Assembly (NCBI GenBank): GCA_016200205.1
Contig: JACQFF010000163.1
Location: forward strand, 1 to 34,493
Reading direction: 5' to 3'
DNA from: Planctomycetia bacterium
GTDB lineage: Bacteria; Planctomycetota; Planctomycetia; Pirellulales; PALSA-1355
Length of the DNA stretch: 34,493 bases
In this document: piece after piece, positions 24,741-33,509 of the stretch
Layout: each line of letters begins with the position of its first letter
Numbering within the stretch: the stretch's first letter is position 1
Made by a program: the position numbers and the translations under genes
Notes under the pieces: generated by a model
Databases searched by the model: none
Told to the model about the DNA's origin: nothing
What the model saw: the letters and a program-made list of their open reading frames with translations, nothing else

Positions 24741-26567
24741 ATGATGCGATCCGGCCACCTCGATGGCGCCGCCTGGCCAGGCGCATCGATCGCTGGGCGC
24801 CGCGAGAGTGTCTGGCGCGAGCGCGAGCTGTATTTGCTGGTGCTGCTGGTGCTGGGCGTGTATTTCTCCCGGTTGACCGACTTGACGATTCGGGGCGAAG
24901 AGTCTCGCTGGGCTCGCGTCGCGCACGAAATGATGGAATCGGGCGATTGGATCGTGCCTCGCCAGCAGGGGGCGCCCTTTCCGGATCGCCCACCCTTGAA
25001 CAGTTGGGCCATCATCGGTGCATCGAAGCTCACCGGCCAGTTGAATTTAGCCGCGATTCGCCTGCCCAGCGTGTTGGCCACGCTTCTGACCACGCTGTTG
25101 ATCTACTTTTACAGCAGGAATTTTTTGGCGCGGATTGGGGCTTTTGGTAGCGCGGCGGCTTTTGCCACAATGGCCCAAGTCTTGCAATTGGGCCGGGTGG
25201 CCGAAAGCGATGCACTGCTGACCGTGTGCGCGGCCGGAGCATTGTTCTCCTGGCACTACGGCTATGCGTGTCGCAACAGTCCGCCCCTGGCCTGGATCGC
25301 CGGATATGCCCTGGCGGCCTTGGCGGGCCTGGCCAAGGGACCGCAAGGACCGGTGTATTTCGTCGCGATCACGTCCGTTTTTCTGTGCTGTCGCCGCGAT
25401 TGGCAGTTTCTGTTCAACCGCTGGCACCTGGCCGGCTTCACCGGCTTTGCCTTGATTATCGGGGCCTGGCAATTGCCATTTTACCTGGCGCTCGACGCGG
25501 CCAGCGCGCAAGCGGTGTGGAGTGAAGGCGGAGAGGTCGGGGTCCGCTTCCAGTACCACAGCCTCGGTCGGGCGCTGGAACATTGGGTGTCTTATCCTTT
25601 CGAAGTGCTGATTTGCATGCTGCCCTGGTCGTTAATGCTGTCGGTGTTGCCGACGCGCTGGTTCTGGCGGGATGTCGGCGAGGCACGCCCGATGGCGATG
25701 TTTTTGCTGACCGCTTGCGCGGTCGCGTTTCCGACCTGTTGGCTGCCCGCTTCGTCGCGGGCTCGGTATTTTATGTCCTTGTATCCGTGCGTGGCGCCGC
25801 TTGTTGGACTGGCGATCCAGCGCTGTTGGGAGTCGCCGCAAGTCAGCTGGTGTCCACGTAGCTGGGATCGCTACTTGGTGACCGGCGCGGGACTGATCGC
25901 GATTGCCGGATTCGTGGTGTGCACGGCCCATGCCGTCGGTGGCTCAAACTTGCTCGGCTTGGGACAATCGGTTTCCACCGGCTTTGCGCTGGCCTATGCG
26001 GTCGGAACTGTCGCCGCCACGGCGGCGATACTCTGGTCGCGCATGCGACACGACCACGGGCACGCGCTGACAGGCATTTTGGCTGTGGCCGGGTTCATGG
26101 GGCTGTCCTACACCGGCGTGGTCGTCGACATGCAAATCCAAACGAGCAACGATCCCTCGGCCCAGGTTGCTGCGGTGCGAGAGAAGATTCCGCCCGGCGA
26201 GCATTTGGTGAGCTTCAATCGTATTCACCACTTGTTTGCATATTACTTTCAACAGCCGATTGAACTGCTCAAATTGTGCGACCACGAAGTGCCCTCCGAT
26301 ACGACAGCCAGTTATTTCTGCTTTGGCGAAGGCCCGGACATCGAGAAGATTGAGATTCCTTTTGCTTGGGATCGGATCGCCGTCATTTCGTGCGAACGTG
26401 CTCGCTCCAGTAATCCATCGACCATCGTCGTGGTGGGAAAACGCAGGACAACTCCGGCTGATGCACAATTCGACGAGGACGTGACAGCTCGAAAGAGGTC
26501 TTTCTATCTTGATCTTGATTCGACCGCGGCCCAAATACGTTCCGACGAGACCGCGATCCAGGACTAA
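24741..26567 (+). CDS. GT39-type membrane glycosyltransferase (ArnT/PMT-like)
   Basis: Large integral membrane enzyme of 608 residues. Seen: hydrophobic helices starting ELYLLVLLVLGVYFS (29-43), the acidic first loop TIRGEESRWARVAHEM (49-64) with Glu53/Glu54 at the catalytic acid site of the family, PDRPPLNSW (81-89), about ten further helices up to residue 450, and a soluble C-terminal domain of about 150 residues. ArnT/PMT enzymes take a sugar from undecaprenyl (or dolichyl) phosphate and transfer it to lipid A, protein or another envelope acceptor. GGGAG stands before ATG 24741. It is divergent from the glycan operon. Likely the transferase that uses the lipid-linked sugar made there. Acceptor unknown. 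Confidence 0.85.
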   Translation: MMRSGHLDGAAWPGASIAGRRESVWRERELYLLVLLVLGVYFSRLTDLTIRGEESRWARVAHEMMESGDWIVPRQQGAPFPDRPPLNSWAIIGASKLTGQLNLAAIRLPSVLATLLTTLLIYFYSRNFLARIGAFGSAAAFATMAQVLQLGRVAESDALLTVCAAGALFSWHYGYACRNSPPLAWIAGYALAALAGLAKGPQGPVYFVAITSVFLCCRRDWQFLFNRWHLAGFTGFALIIGAWQLPFYLALDAASAQAVWSEGGEVGVRFQYHSLGRALEHWVSYPFEVLICMLPWSLMLSVLPTRWFWRDVGEARPMAMFLLTACAVAFPTCWLPASSRARYFMSLYPCVAPLVGLAIQRCWESPQVSWCPRSWDRYLVTGAGLIAIAGFVVCTAHAVGGSNLLGLGQSVSTGFALAYAVGTVAATAAILWSRMRHDHGHALTGILAVAGFMGLSYTGVVVDMQIQTSNDPSAQVAAVREKIPPGEHLVSFNRIHHLFAYYFQQPIELLKLCDHEVPSDTTASYFCFGEGPDIEKIEIPFAWDRIAVISCERARSSNPSTIVVVGKRRTTPADAQFDEDVTARKRSFYLDLDSTAAQIRSDETAIQD

Positions 26568-26574
26568 CCGCGTT

Positions 26575-27399
26575 ATGCAGTCGAACGCATATCTGGCGCT
26601 CGCGGCAACCGAAGACCACGGCTGGTATTATCAAGCACGGATCCAAGCGGTGCATACGCTCGTCCGGAAATTCCTGCCTCGCTCTTGGGGATTGGACATC
26701 CTGGACGTCGGCTGCGGAACCGGTGGCACTTCGCATGCGCTCGAGAAGCTCGGCCGGGTCACGGGACTCGAGCCGAACGCCTTGGCGATTGGCCTGCTGC
26801 AGGCGAAATATCCAACTCTGAATGTGGTGCAAGGGACCATCGCGCAACTCCCCGGACTCGTCCAGCAGTCGAGTTACGATTTGGCGACCGTGATGGGGGT
26901 GCTCTACCACAGAAATGTAGCGGACCCCGGCTCGGCACTGCGAAATATCAGCGCGGCCCTGAAACCGGACGGCTGGATCATCTGGAACGAAGCGGCCTAC
27001 CCATTCCTCGCGCGCAAACACGACCGTTTCGTGCAAAGCCAGCGCCGATTCTATCCGCGCGAAATGCGCGGCCTGCTGGAAGAGGCTGGATTCGAAGTTC
27101 AATTCGGTTCGCACTTGCTCGCCTGGGCATTTCCGATCGGGGTCGCTCTGGCCGCTGCGCACCAGGCACGAAAATTGGTTTCCGCAATCTTGCCGCTGAA
27201 GCCGGACCGCGATCCGGCAGATGATCGGCCTCTACCCGCTTTTCTCAATTCCGCGCTTCGTCGGGTGACCTATTGGGAGTGGCACGCGTCGCTCAAACGA
27301 CTGAAGTTCCCGTTCGGGATTTCATACCTCGTCATTGCCCGTAAACCGGCCGCCGCCGTCGGGCTGCCAAGCTACGTAGCCAACTCTCGGGCTGCCTAA
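26575..27399 (+). CDS. Class I SAM-dependent methyltransferase
   Basis: Cytoplasmic methyltransferase of 274 residues. Seen: motif I DILDVGCGTGG (41-51), the acidic second strand end GLEPNALAIGL, and motif IV-like DLATVMGVLYHRN; DGWIIWNE follows. The start at 26575 is chosen because the upstream in-frame part lies in the previous gene and has no family match. It follows the GT39 gene by seven bases, so it is cotranscribed and may methylate the glycan or its precursor. The exact substrate cannot be told; small-molecule methyltransferases of this type are diverse. Confidence 0.85.
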   Translation: MQSNAYLALAATEDHGWYYQARIQAVHTLVRKFLPRSWGLDILDVGCGTGGTSHALEKLGRVTGLEPNALAIGLLQAKYPTLNVVQGTIAQLPGLVQQSSYDLATVMGVLYHRNVADPGSALRNISAALKPDGWIIWNEAAYPFLARKHDRFVQSQRRFYPREMRGLLEEAGFEVQFGSHLLAWAFPIGVALAAAHQARKLVSAILPLKPDRDPADDRPLPAFLNSALRRVTYWEWHASLKRLKFPFGISYLVIARKPAAAVGLPSYVANSRAA

Positions 27400-27607
27400 G
27401 CTTGTCGACTAAAATCGGCCAACGGCCACAAACGCCGCCAAGTGTCCCTTCACATTGCGGGATCTACGGCCACATTCCTGCCGCGACCCGCATTCCGCTT
27501 TGACACGATGGGGCGCGTGCGCGGGCGCAATCTGGTAAAAGGCTGTAATCTTAAACACCTGCAGCTAAACGCTTAATGGACTATTTGTTGAAAAACACGA
27601 TCTGCTC

Positions 27608-27650
27608 TTGACAAAACATTACTAAGATGAATATCATAGTCAACATGATA
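27608..27650 (+). promoter_or_regulatory. Promoter of the sulfate operon with overlapping inverted repeat
   Basis: TTGACA (27608-27613), an 18-base spacer and TATCAT (27632-27637) form a good sigma-70-type promoter 46 bases before the binding-protein ATG. TATCAT is also the left arm of an inverted repeat with ATGATA (27645-27650) around seven bases. A repressor binding there would cover the -10 and start site. The regulator is not in this window. The rest of the 283-base spacer (27400-27682) shows nothing else certain. Confidence 0.6.
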
Positions 27651-27682
27651 AAGTAACTTGTGTATTTTCAGGGAGCAATCCT

Positions 27683-28714
27683 ATGAGGCGCGTTTACTCT
27701 TTTGCAATCCTGATCGTGAGCACGGGTTTGCTTCTGCCGGGCTGCGGCACCAGCAAAGCGGAGGCCGATCGCGAGACCGCCTCGCAAGAGCTGCTCAACG
27801 TGTCCTACGATCCGACGCGAGAACTTTGGAAGAGCCTGAACAAGCAATTCATTGCCGAGTACCAGAAAAAGACCGGCGTGCAATTGGACATTAAACAATC
27901 GCATGGCGGCTCTTCGAGCCAGGCCCGCAACGTGATCGACGGCCTGGAAGCGGACGTGGTCACCTTGGCGCTATGGTCGGACACCAACGCGATTGCCAAA
28001 GCCGGACTGATCAATGAAGGTTGGCAAACCCGACTCCCCAACGGCGCCTTGCCTTACTCCTCGACGATCGTGTTCGTGGTTCGCAAGGGGAATCCCAAGC
28101 AGATCAAGGATTGGACCGACCTGGTTCGCGAGGGGGTGGAAGTGATCACGCCCAGCGCCAAGACTTCCGGCAACGGAAAGCTCAGTTTCCTGGCTGCTTG
28201 GGGAAGTGTCGTGTTGCGTGACGGCTCCGAAAAAGACGCCACCGATTACGTGACCAGGCTCTACAGCCATGTCCCCGTGCTCGATTCAGGCGCTCGGGCC
28301 GCAACTACCACGTTTGCCCAAAAACAAATCGGCGACGTGCACCTGACCTGGGAGAACGAGGCCTATTTCGAAGTGCGCGAAGCGAAGGGCGCGTTGGAAA
28401 TCGTCTATCCGCCGATCAGCATTCGAGCCGAGCCGCGCGTCGCCGTGGTCGATAAGAACGTCGACCGAAAGAAGACTCGGGCCGCGGCGGAAGCGTACTT
28501 GCGATTTCTCTATACGCCCGAGGCTCAAGAGATCATCGCCCAGAACTATTACCGCCCGCACAAGCCCGAAATCTTGAGGAAGTATTCCAATTCGTTCCCG
28601 CCGATTGAACTGTTCACGATTCAAAAGATCGCGGTCGATTGGGACGAAGCCGAAAGACGATTCTTCCATGACGGCGGCGTGTTTGACCAGATTTACGGCT
28701 TTGGGCAGAAGTAA
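27683..28714 (+). CDS. sbp: Sulfate-binding lipoprotein of ABC importer
   Basis: Periplasmic solute-binding component, 343 residues. Seen: a lipoprotein signal (LLLPGC, Cys at residue 21), the family opening LLNVSYDPTRELWKSLNKQF, then DIKQSHGGSSSQARNVIDGL (the sulfate-site segment), ADVVTLALWSDTNAIAKAGL, and VEVITPSAKTSGNGKLSF, all typical of Sbp/CysP. The lipobox is unusual compared with the soluble enterobacterial proteins but fits an anchored form. GGGAG stands 7 bases before the ATG. It is the first gene of the operon and is followed 30 bases on by cysT. It could also bind thiosulfate. Confidence 0.94.
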   Translation: MRRVYSFAILIVSTGLLLPGCGTSKAEADRETASQELLNVSYDPTRELWKSLNKQFIAEYQKKTGVQLDIKQSHGGSSSQARNVIDGLEADVVTLALWSDTNAIAKAGLINEGWQTRLPNGALPYSSTIVFVVRKGNPKQIKDWTDLVREGVEVITPSAKTSGNGKLSFLAAWGSVVLRDGSEKDATDYVTRLYSHVPVLDSGARAATTTFAQKQIGDVHLTWENEAYFEVREAKGALEIVYPPISIRAEPRVAVVDKNVDRKKTRAAAEAYLRFLYTPEAQEIIAQNYYRPHKPEILRKYSNSFPPIELFTIQKIAVDWDEAERRFFHDGGVFDQIYGFGQK

Positions 28715-28744
28715 ATCACCGCCCGAGCCACACAGGTGCCAGCC

Positions 28745-29569
28745 ATGTCGCCATCGAACCGCAAGGTATTGCCCGGATTTTCCCTGAGCCTGGGTTACAC
28801 GCTGTTGTACATGAGCCTGCTTGCGCTGATTCCCTTGGCGGCCTGCTTCACCAAGGCGTTTTCGTTGTCCGTCGACCAGTTTTGGGCGGCCGTGTGGACG
28901 CCGCGGACGGTGGCAGCCTACCAGTTTACGTTCACCGTGTCGATCGTGTCGTCCTTGGCGAGCATCATTTTGGGGTTCGTCATTGCCTGGGTGCTGGTGC
29001 GATATGATTTTCCCCTCAAGCGGATATTCGACGCCTTGATCGATTTGCCTTTCGCGCTGCCCACGGCCGTGGCGGGGCTGGTTTACTCGGGCCTGTATGT
29101 CGAGACCGGTTGGCTGGGGCAATTCTTGGTGCCCTTGGGCATTTACGGCGCTTACTCGCGATTCGCGGTGGTGTTAGTGCTGACCTTCTTGGGCATACCG
29201 TTCGTGGTCCGCACGTTGCAGCCCGTTTTGGAAAGCTTGGAAGACGACAAAGAAGAGGCGGCCTACCTGTTGGGCGCCAGCCGGAGCCAGACGTTTTGGC
29301 GCGTGATTTTTCCGACTTTGATCCCCGCCTTGGTGACCGGTTTCGCTTTGTCGCTGGCACGCGGTTTGGGGGAATACGGATCGGTGGTTTTCGTGTCGGG
29401 CAACATGCCCTTCAAGACCGAGATCGCGCCGGTGCTGATCGTCGCGCGGTTGGAGGAATTCGCCTATGCCGAAGCCACTGCGATTGCCGTGGTGCTGTTG
29501 GTCATTTCGTTTGCCATGCTCGTGCTGATCAACCTGCTGGAGCGCTGGAGCAAGCGGTACTATGCATAA
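28745..29569 (+). CDS. cysT: Sulfate ABC transporter permease CysT
   Basis: Inner-membrane permease of 274 residues. Seen: six predicted helices, with YTLLYMSLLALIPLAACF first, DLPFALPTAVAGLVYSGLY, and the EAA loop EEAAYLLGASRSQTFWRVIF that docks the ATPase. GLGEYGSVVFVSGNMPFKTE is characteristic of CysT/CysU. The ATG at 28745 is preferred to a GTG at 28736 because AGG lies 8 bases upstream. It is 30 bases behind the binding protein and its end overlaps cysW by eight bases, so both are made together. Confidence 0.95.
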   Translation: MSPSNRKVLPGFSLSLGYTLLYMSLLALIPLAACFTKAFSLSVDQFWAAVWTPRTVAAYQFTFTVSIVSSLASIILGFVIAWVLVRYDFPLKRIFDALIDLPFALPTAVAGLVYSGLYVETGWLGQFLVPLGIYGAYSRFAVVLVLTFLGIPFVVRTLQPVLESLEDDKEEAAYLLGASRSQTFWRVIFPTLIPALVTGFALSLARGLGEYGSVVFVSGNMPFKTEIAPVLIVARLEEFAYAEATAIAVVLLVISFAMLVLINLLERWSKRYYA

Positions 29570-30473
29570 CGCGAAGCATACATCCGCCGCGCAGCAATTC
29601 GGCATGCATCGCGCCACGCACCGCGACCCGAAACTGGTGCAGTGGGGCCTGACGCTGGCCGCCTTGCTGACGATTAGCGTGCTGATCGTGATTCCCTTGG
29701 TCAACGTGTTTTATCAGGCATTTGCCGGCGGACTGCCGACCTACTGGGAAAACCTGGTCCGGGACTCCGATACGCTCAATTCGATTCTTCTCACGCTGGC
29801 GGTCGCACCGCTGGCGGTCGTGGCCAATCTGGTTTTCGGCCTGGCGGCGGCTTGGGCGATCACCCGGTTTCAATTTCCAGGCCGCTCGCTGCTCACGGCG
29901 CTCATCGACTTGCCGTTTTCCGTCTCGCCGGTGGTCGCGGGACTGATGCTGATGCTGTTGTTCGGCTTGCAAGGCTATTTTGGTCCGTGGCTGCAAGAGC
30001 ATAACTGGAAGATCATTTTTTCCACGCCGGGTCTGATCCTGGCGACGTGCTTCGTGACGCTGCCGTTCGTGGCCCGCGAATTGATCCCCGTGATGGAAGC
30101 AATCGGCCCGGAAGAAGAAATCGCGGCGATCAGCCTGGGCGCCGACGGCTGGCAGATGTTTTGGCGCGTGACGCTGCCGAACATCAAGTGGGGACTATTG
30201 TACGGGGTGATTTTGTGCAATGCCCGCGCGATGGGTGAGTTCGGGGCGGTGTATGTGGTTTCCGGTCATATCACCGGCCGCACCGACACGATGCCGCTGC
30301 GCGTCGAAAAGCTATTCCAAGAATACAACAACCCCGGCTCGTTCGCGGTGGCTTCGCTGCTGACGCTGCTGGCGCTCGTGACGTTGATTGTGAAGGTACT
30401 GTTGGAACGCAAGACCCGGCTGGAGTTGGCTGAAGCCGCTCGAGTGGTTCATACCCCGGGAGAAGCGTCGTGA
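29562..30473 (+). CDS. cysW: Sulfate ABC transporter permease CysW
   Basis: Second permease of the sulfate importer, 303 residues. Seen: six membrane helices, [20 protein letters not shown], the EAA loop [20 protein letters not shown], and [19 protein letters not shown], which distinguishes CysW from CysT. The N-terminal 30 residues before the first helix are longer than in many relatives and rich in His and Gln. Start overlaps cysT by eight bases and end overlaps cysA by four (GTGA). Heterodimer with CysT. Confidence 0.95.
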   Translation: MHNAKHTSAAQQFGMHRATHRDPKLVQWGLTLAALLTISVLIVIPLVNVFYQAFAGGLPTYWENLVRDSDTLNSILLTLAVAPLAVVANLVFGLAAAWAITRFQFPGRSLLTALIDLPFSVSPVVAGLMLMLLFGLQGYFGPWLQEHNWKIIFSTPGLILATCFVTLPFVARELIPVMEAIGPEEEIAAISLGADGWQMFWRVTLPNIKWGLLYGVILCNARAMGEFGAVYVVSGHITGRTDTMPLRVEKLFQEYNNPGSFAVASLLTLLALVTLIVKVLLERKTRLELAEAARVVHTPGEAS

Positions 30474-31528
30474 GCATTTCCGTCAAGAACATCACGAAGC
30501 GCTTCGGCGACTTCACGGCGCTCGACAACGTCAGCGTCGAAGTGCCGACCGGCTCGCTGTTGGCCCTGCTGGGGCCCTCGGGGTCAGGCAAGACCACGCT
30601 GTTGCGCATCATCGCCGGACTGGAAATCGCGGATTCCGGTTCCGTGCTCTGCCAGGACGAAGACGTCACCCATCACTCGGCCCGCCAGCGCAACGTCGGA
30701 TTCGTGTTCCAGCATTACGCGTTGTTTCGCCACATGAACGTATTCGAAAACGTCGCTTTTGGAATGCGGGTTCGCAAACAACCGAAAAAGCTGATTTCCG
30801 AGCGAGTTCGTGAATTGTTGCACCTGGTGCGGCTCGAAGGCCTCGAACGGCGTTACCCCGCGCAACTCTCCGGCGGCCAGCGGCAACGGATCGCGTTGGC
30901 GCGGGCCCTGGCGATTCAGCCCAAGGTGCTGTTGTTGGACGAACCGTTTGGCGCTTTGGACGCGAAAGTCCGCCAGGAGCTGCGCAACTGGCTGCGGCGG
31001 CTGCACGACGAAATTCATACCACCAGCGTTTTTGTCACGCACGACCAAGAAGAGGCGTTCGAGGTGGCCGACAAAGTCGTGGTGATGAACCAAGGCCGCG
31101 TCGAGCAGGCCGGCGCGCCGCATGAAGTTTTCGAGCGCCCGGCCAACCCGTTCGTCATGGATTTCCTGGGCAACGTCAATGTCTTTCATGGGCGAGTACA
31201 GAACGGCCGGGCCCTCGTCGGCGGTTTGGAGGTCGATTGTCCCGAGTATCCGCACCAGGAATCCCGGCCGGCCACGATGTACGTGCGGCCGCACGAATTG
31301 GAAATCGAACACTCGCCCAACGGCGCCGCCAGCTTGAAGGCGCGGGTGGAACGGATCAATTCGGCGGGCTCAATCGCGAAAGTTTTTCTGCTGGCGGTCG
31401 AATTCCCAGTGGGCTTGAACGTCGAAATCAGCCCGGAGCGGTACGGCGAATTGGGATTGAAAGCGGGCGACACGGTGTACGTCTCGCCGCGAAAAGTGCG
31501 CGTGTTCGTGCCGGAATACGTAATCTAG
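30470..31528 (+). CDS. cysA: Sulfate ABC transporter ATP-binding protein CysA
   Basis: Cytoplasmic ATPase of the importer, 352 residues. Seen: Walker [10 protein letters not shown] (35-43), Q-loop [11 protein letters not shown], signature LSGGQRQR (133-140), Walker [12 protein letters not shown] (154-164), and H-loop [19 protein letters not shown]-type regulatory domain follows (about 240-352), with [11 protein letters not shown], as in sulfate/molybdate ATPases. The GTG start overlaps the cysW stop (GTGA). 40 bases after its stop lies the DUF2292 small gene. Confidence 0.95.
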   Translation: MSISVKNITKRFGDFTALDNVSVEVPTGSLLALLGPSGSGKTTLLRIIAGLEIADSGSVLCQDEDVTHHSARQRNVGFVFQHYALFRHMNVFENVAFGMRVRKQPKKLISERVRELLHLVRLEGLERRYPAQLSGGQRQRIALARALAIQPKVLLLDEPFGALDAKVRQELRNWLRRLHDEIHTTSVFVTHDQEEAFEVADKVVVMNQGRVEQAGAPHEVFERPANPFVMDFLGNVNVFHGRVQNGRALVGGLEVDCPEYPHQESRPATMYVRPHELEIEHSPNGAASLKARVERINSAGSIAKVFLLAVEFPVGLNVEISPERYGELGLKAGDTVYVSPRKVRVFVPEYVI

Positions 31529-31568
31529 TCGACGGTTTGCACGAGGGGCGCCAGAAAGGAGCGATGCG

Positions 31569-31763
31569 ATGTCAGACAGGCCGTCGAACGACTCGCCACT
31601 GGCGACTTCGCGCGATCCCCGGCAACTCGAACCGACCCTCGAGCACATTCGGCAGGCGCTCGTGGGACTGCAATTTGGCGAGGTCTCGATTATCGTCCAG
31701 GACGGAGTGGTCGTACAAGTGGAACGCATCGAGCGAAAACGTTTTCGCCGGGGCGAACGTTAG
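31569..31763 (+). CDS. DUF2292 / YezD-family small protein, 64 aa
   Basis: Small protein of unknown biochemical role. Seen: a disordered first 20 residues, a helix LEHIRQALVGLQFG, then the beta-hairpin EVSIIVQDGVVVQVERIERKR, the hallmark of YezD-like DUF2292 proteins. AGGAG stands before the ATG. It is the last gene of the sulfate importer operon, 40 bases after cysA. In many bacteria this family sits next to sulfur or metal uptake genes, so a role in sulfur uptake control or delivery is plausible. The direct evidence is position only. Confidence 0.8.
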   Translation: MSDRPSNDSPLATSRDPRQLEPTLEHIRQALVGLQFGEVSIIVQDGVVVQVERIERKRFRRGER

Positions 31764-31773
31764 CAACGTTTGC
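31753..31773 (+). terminator. Hairpin overlapping the YezD-like stop
   Basis: GCGAACGTT (31753-31761) pairs with AACGTTTGC (31765-31773) around a three-base loop, with one G-U pair, at the end of the operon. There is no T-run, so it may be a processing or stability element instead of a terminator. Confidence 0.35.
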
Positions 31774-32331
31774 GTGTCATGACAATTGAGGTATCGATGC
31801 TGCCGATAAGGTCGGGACGGCATCGGACAATAGCCGACCCGCTTTCGCGCGGGAGGCTTCTAAAGGACCAATCTCGGTCGCTGACTGGAGCTACCAGAGG
31901 CGAGCGAAGACTTGTAGGAGTCACGCATGCCTTGGTCTCATTCTTTCGTCAGCTCTCCGAGCAGCAACGTGAAACCTGTTCCGCGCCCTCTCCGTTTGGG
32001 AGAGTGCCGGAGCGAGGGTTTTGCTCTCTATTTCCCTCATCCTGACCCTTTCTCAAGGGGAGAGAGGTTCGCACAACACCTTTTGTGTTGTCGCGACAAG
32101 TAGGCGAGGCGTACGGCGCACGCGAGCCGCCTTGGCACGACCGTCTGATTTTCGACGTGCGCTTACAGTTCCCTCATCGTGCAGAGTTCGTCGCCGCGAA
32201 CCACGAACATCATCGCCAAGTTCGCCGAGGGGGCCCAATAGCGTGCCAATCAAGATCGTGCACTAAAAGCGCGTGGCCCGATGCGAAACATTTTTCAACG
32301 CTCGTTAGACCCAAACCAGAAGGAAGAAGTC
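31764..32331. other. Long spacer with repeat, no gene seen
   Basis: This 568-base spacer lies between the sulfate operon and the DUF1559 gene. It holds the degenerate inverted repeat at 31986-32067 and the ribosome site (AGGAAG at 32321-32326) of the DUF1559 gene. Open frames in it have no recognisable content and none carries a good ribosome site. Confidence 0.55.
31986..32067. repeat. Degenerate intergenic inverted repeat (CCCTCTCC...GGGAGAG type)
   Basis: The left arm (31986-32019) has a small hairpin CTCTCC-GTTT-GGAGAG-like core (31988-32004) and ends GAGCGAGGG. The right arm (32033-32067) starts CCCTCATCC and includes CCCTT-TCTC-AAGGG. Right arm reverse-complemented matches the left with several changes. 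The composition is that of common interspersed bacterial intergenic repeats with alternating CCCTCTCC/GGGAGAGG blocks. Confidence 0.5.
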
Positions 32332-33408
32332 ATGTCTCAATCCAACAGCAAATCGAACGCAGGCTTCACTCTTGTGGAGCTGCTCGTGGTGATCGCGATT
32401 ATCGGCGTGCTGGTCGCGTTGTTGCTGCCGGCCATCCAAGCGGCCCGCGAGGCGGCGCGTCGCACGTCGTGCACCAACAATTTGAAAAACCTCGGCATCG
32501 CGATGCTCAACTTCCACGATTCGCACAGATATCTGCCGTCCGCGACTCGGCCGGTCGGCAACGCGACCACCCCTCGGCTTGGAGTTTTTACTCTCCTGTT
32601 GCCTTATTTCGAAGAACAAAATATCTGGGATATGTACGACACAAGTGTTAACTGGTCAAACCCGAATCCGACGAAAGGGCCGATTTCGAACGCCCAGCTT
32701 GTCGGCACGCGTCTTCCCGTGTTCGAATGCCCCTCGGTGCCGGACGACGATCGATTCGATGGCGATTCCCAGTTTTCCATTGCCCCACAAAATTATCCCG
32801 ACTGGACGTCGAGCCGCGTCGCGGCGCCGTCCGACTACTCGGTGATCCCCAAAGTTGAGGCGCGCTTGATGAACTATACAGATCCAGCTACCGGCGGCAC
32901 GGTCATCGATCAAGGGATCATGGATCTGTCGGGAATGGTCCCCAGGAATGCCAGGCCGACGCTGCGCGAGGTCGCTGACGGAACCTCCAACACCATTCTC
33001 CTGGCGGAAGATGCCGGCCGCCCGTATGTCTACCAAAAGGGCCAGAAGGTTCCCGATCTGCCGGACCACCGGGTGAATGGCGGCGGTTGGACCCGGGCGG
33101 CGACGGATTTCGGCTTCGACGGCTCCACGCCCGACGGCCGTTCCTGCCCCGGAACGTGCGCCATTAACTGCACGAACGGCGATGACGTATATGCGATCAC
33201 CGGCGGCGCGAACACGGTGCCCTACCCGTTTTATAGTGCGAATGGAACCGGTGAACCGTACGCCTTCCACCCCAGCGGCGCGAATTTCACATTCGGCGAC
33301 GGCTCGGTCCATTTCCTCAACGAGACGATCGACATTCGCGTGTTTGCGCGGTTGGTGACGCGAAAGGGCAATGAAGTCATTTCGAAGGGTGACCTCGGCA
33401 CCGAGTAG
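32332..33408 (+). CDS. DUF1559 prepilin-like secreted protein
   Basis: DUF1559 protein of 358 residues, a full-length member of the huge planctomycete family. Seen: a short basic leader then the type IV prepilin methylation/transmembrane helix [20 protein letters not shown] (residues 11-30), LLPAIQAAREAARRTSC and NNLKNLGIAMLNFHDSHRYLP, a long variable middle, and the C-terminal hallmark AFHPSGANFTFGDGSVHFL (H-x9-DG-type motif). Such proteins are likely cell-surface pseudopilins; function is unknown. ATG 32332 is preferred to 32281 because AGGAAG stands 5 bases upstream and the prepilin leader then has normal length. A good terminator follows. Confidence 0.93.
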   Translation: MSQSNSKSNAGFTLVELLVVIAIIGVLVALLLPAIQAAREAARRTSCTNNLKNLGIAMLNFHDSHRYLPSATRPVGNATTPRLGVFTLLLPYFEEQNIWDMYDTSVNWSNPNPTKGPISNAQLVGTRLPVFECPSVPDDDRFDGDSQFSIAPQNYPDWTSSRVAAPSDYSVIPKVEARLMNYTDPATGGTVIDQGIMDLSGMVPRNARPTLREVADGTSNTILLAEDAGRPYVYQKGQKVPDLPDHRVNGGGWTRAATDFGFDGSTPDGRSCPGTCAINCTNGDDVYAITGGANTVPYPFYSANGTGEPYAFHPSGANFTFGDGSVHFLNETIDIRVFARLVTRKGNEVISKGDLGTE

Positions 33409-33434
33409 TGGGGCCCCAACAGCCTCGCCGACGA

Positions 33435-33477
33435 GCCCGCATCCGCGCACACCGCGTGGGTGCGGGCCTTGTCTTTT
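33435..33477 (+). terminator. Rho-independent terminator of the DUF1559 gene
   Basis: GCCCGCATCC (33435-33444) pairs with GGGTGCGGGC (33458-33467) over ten positions with one wobble pair, followed by CTTGTCTTTT. It lies 27 bases after the stop codon. Confidence 0.8.
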
Positions 33478-33509
33478 GGGACGCGAAGTTCTCTTGTTGC
33501 TTGTCCCTT

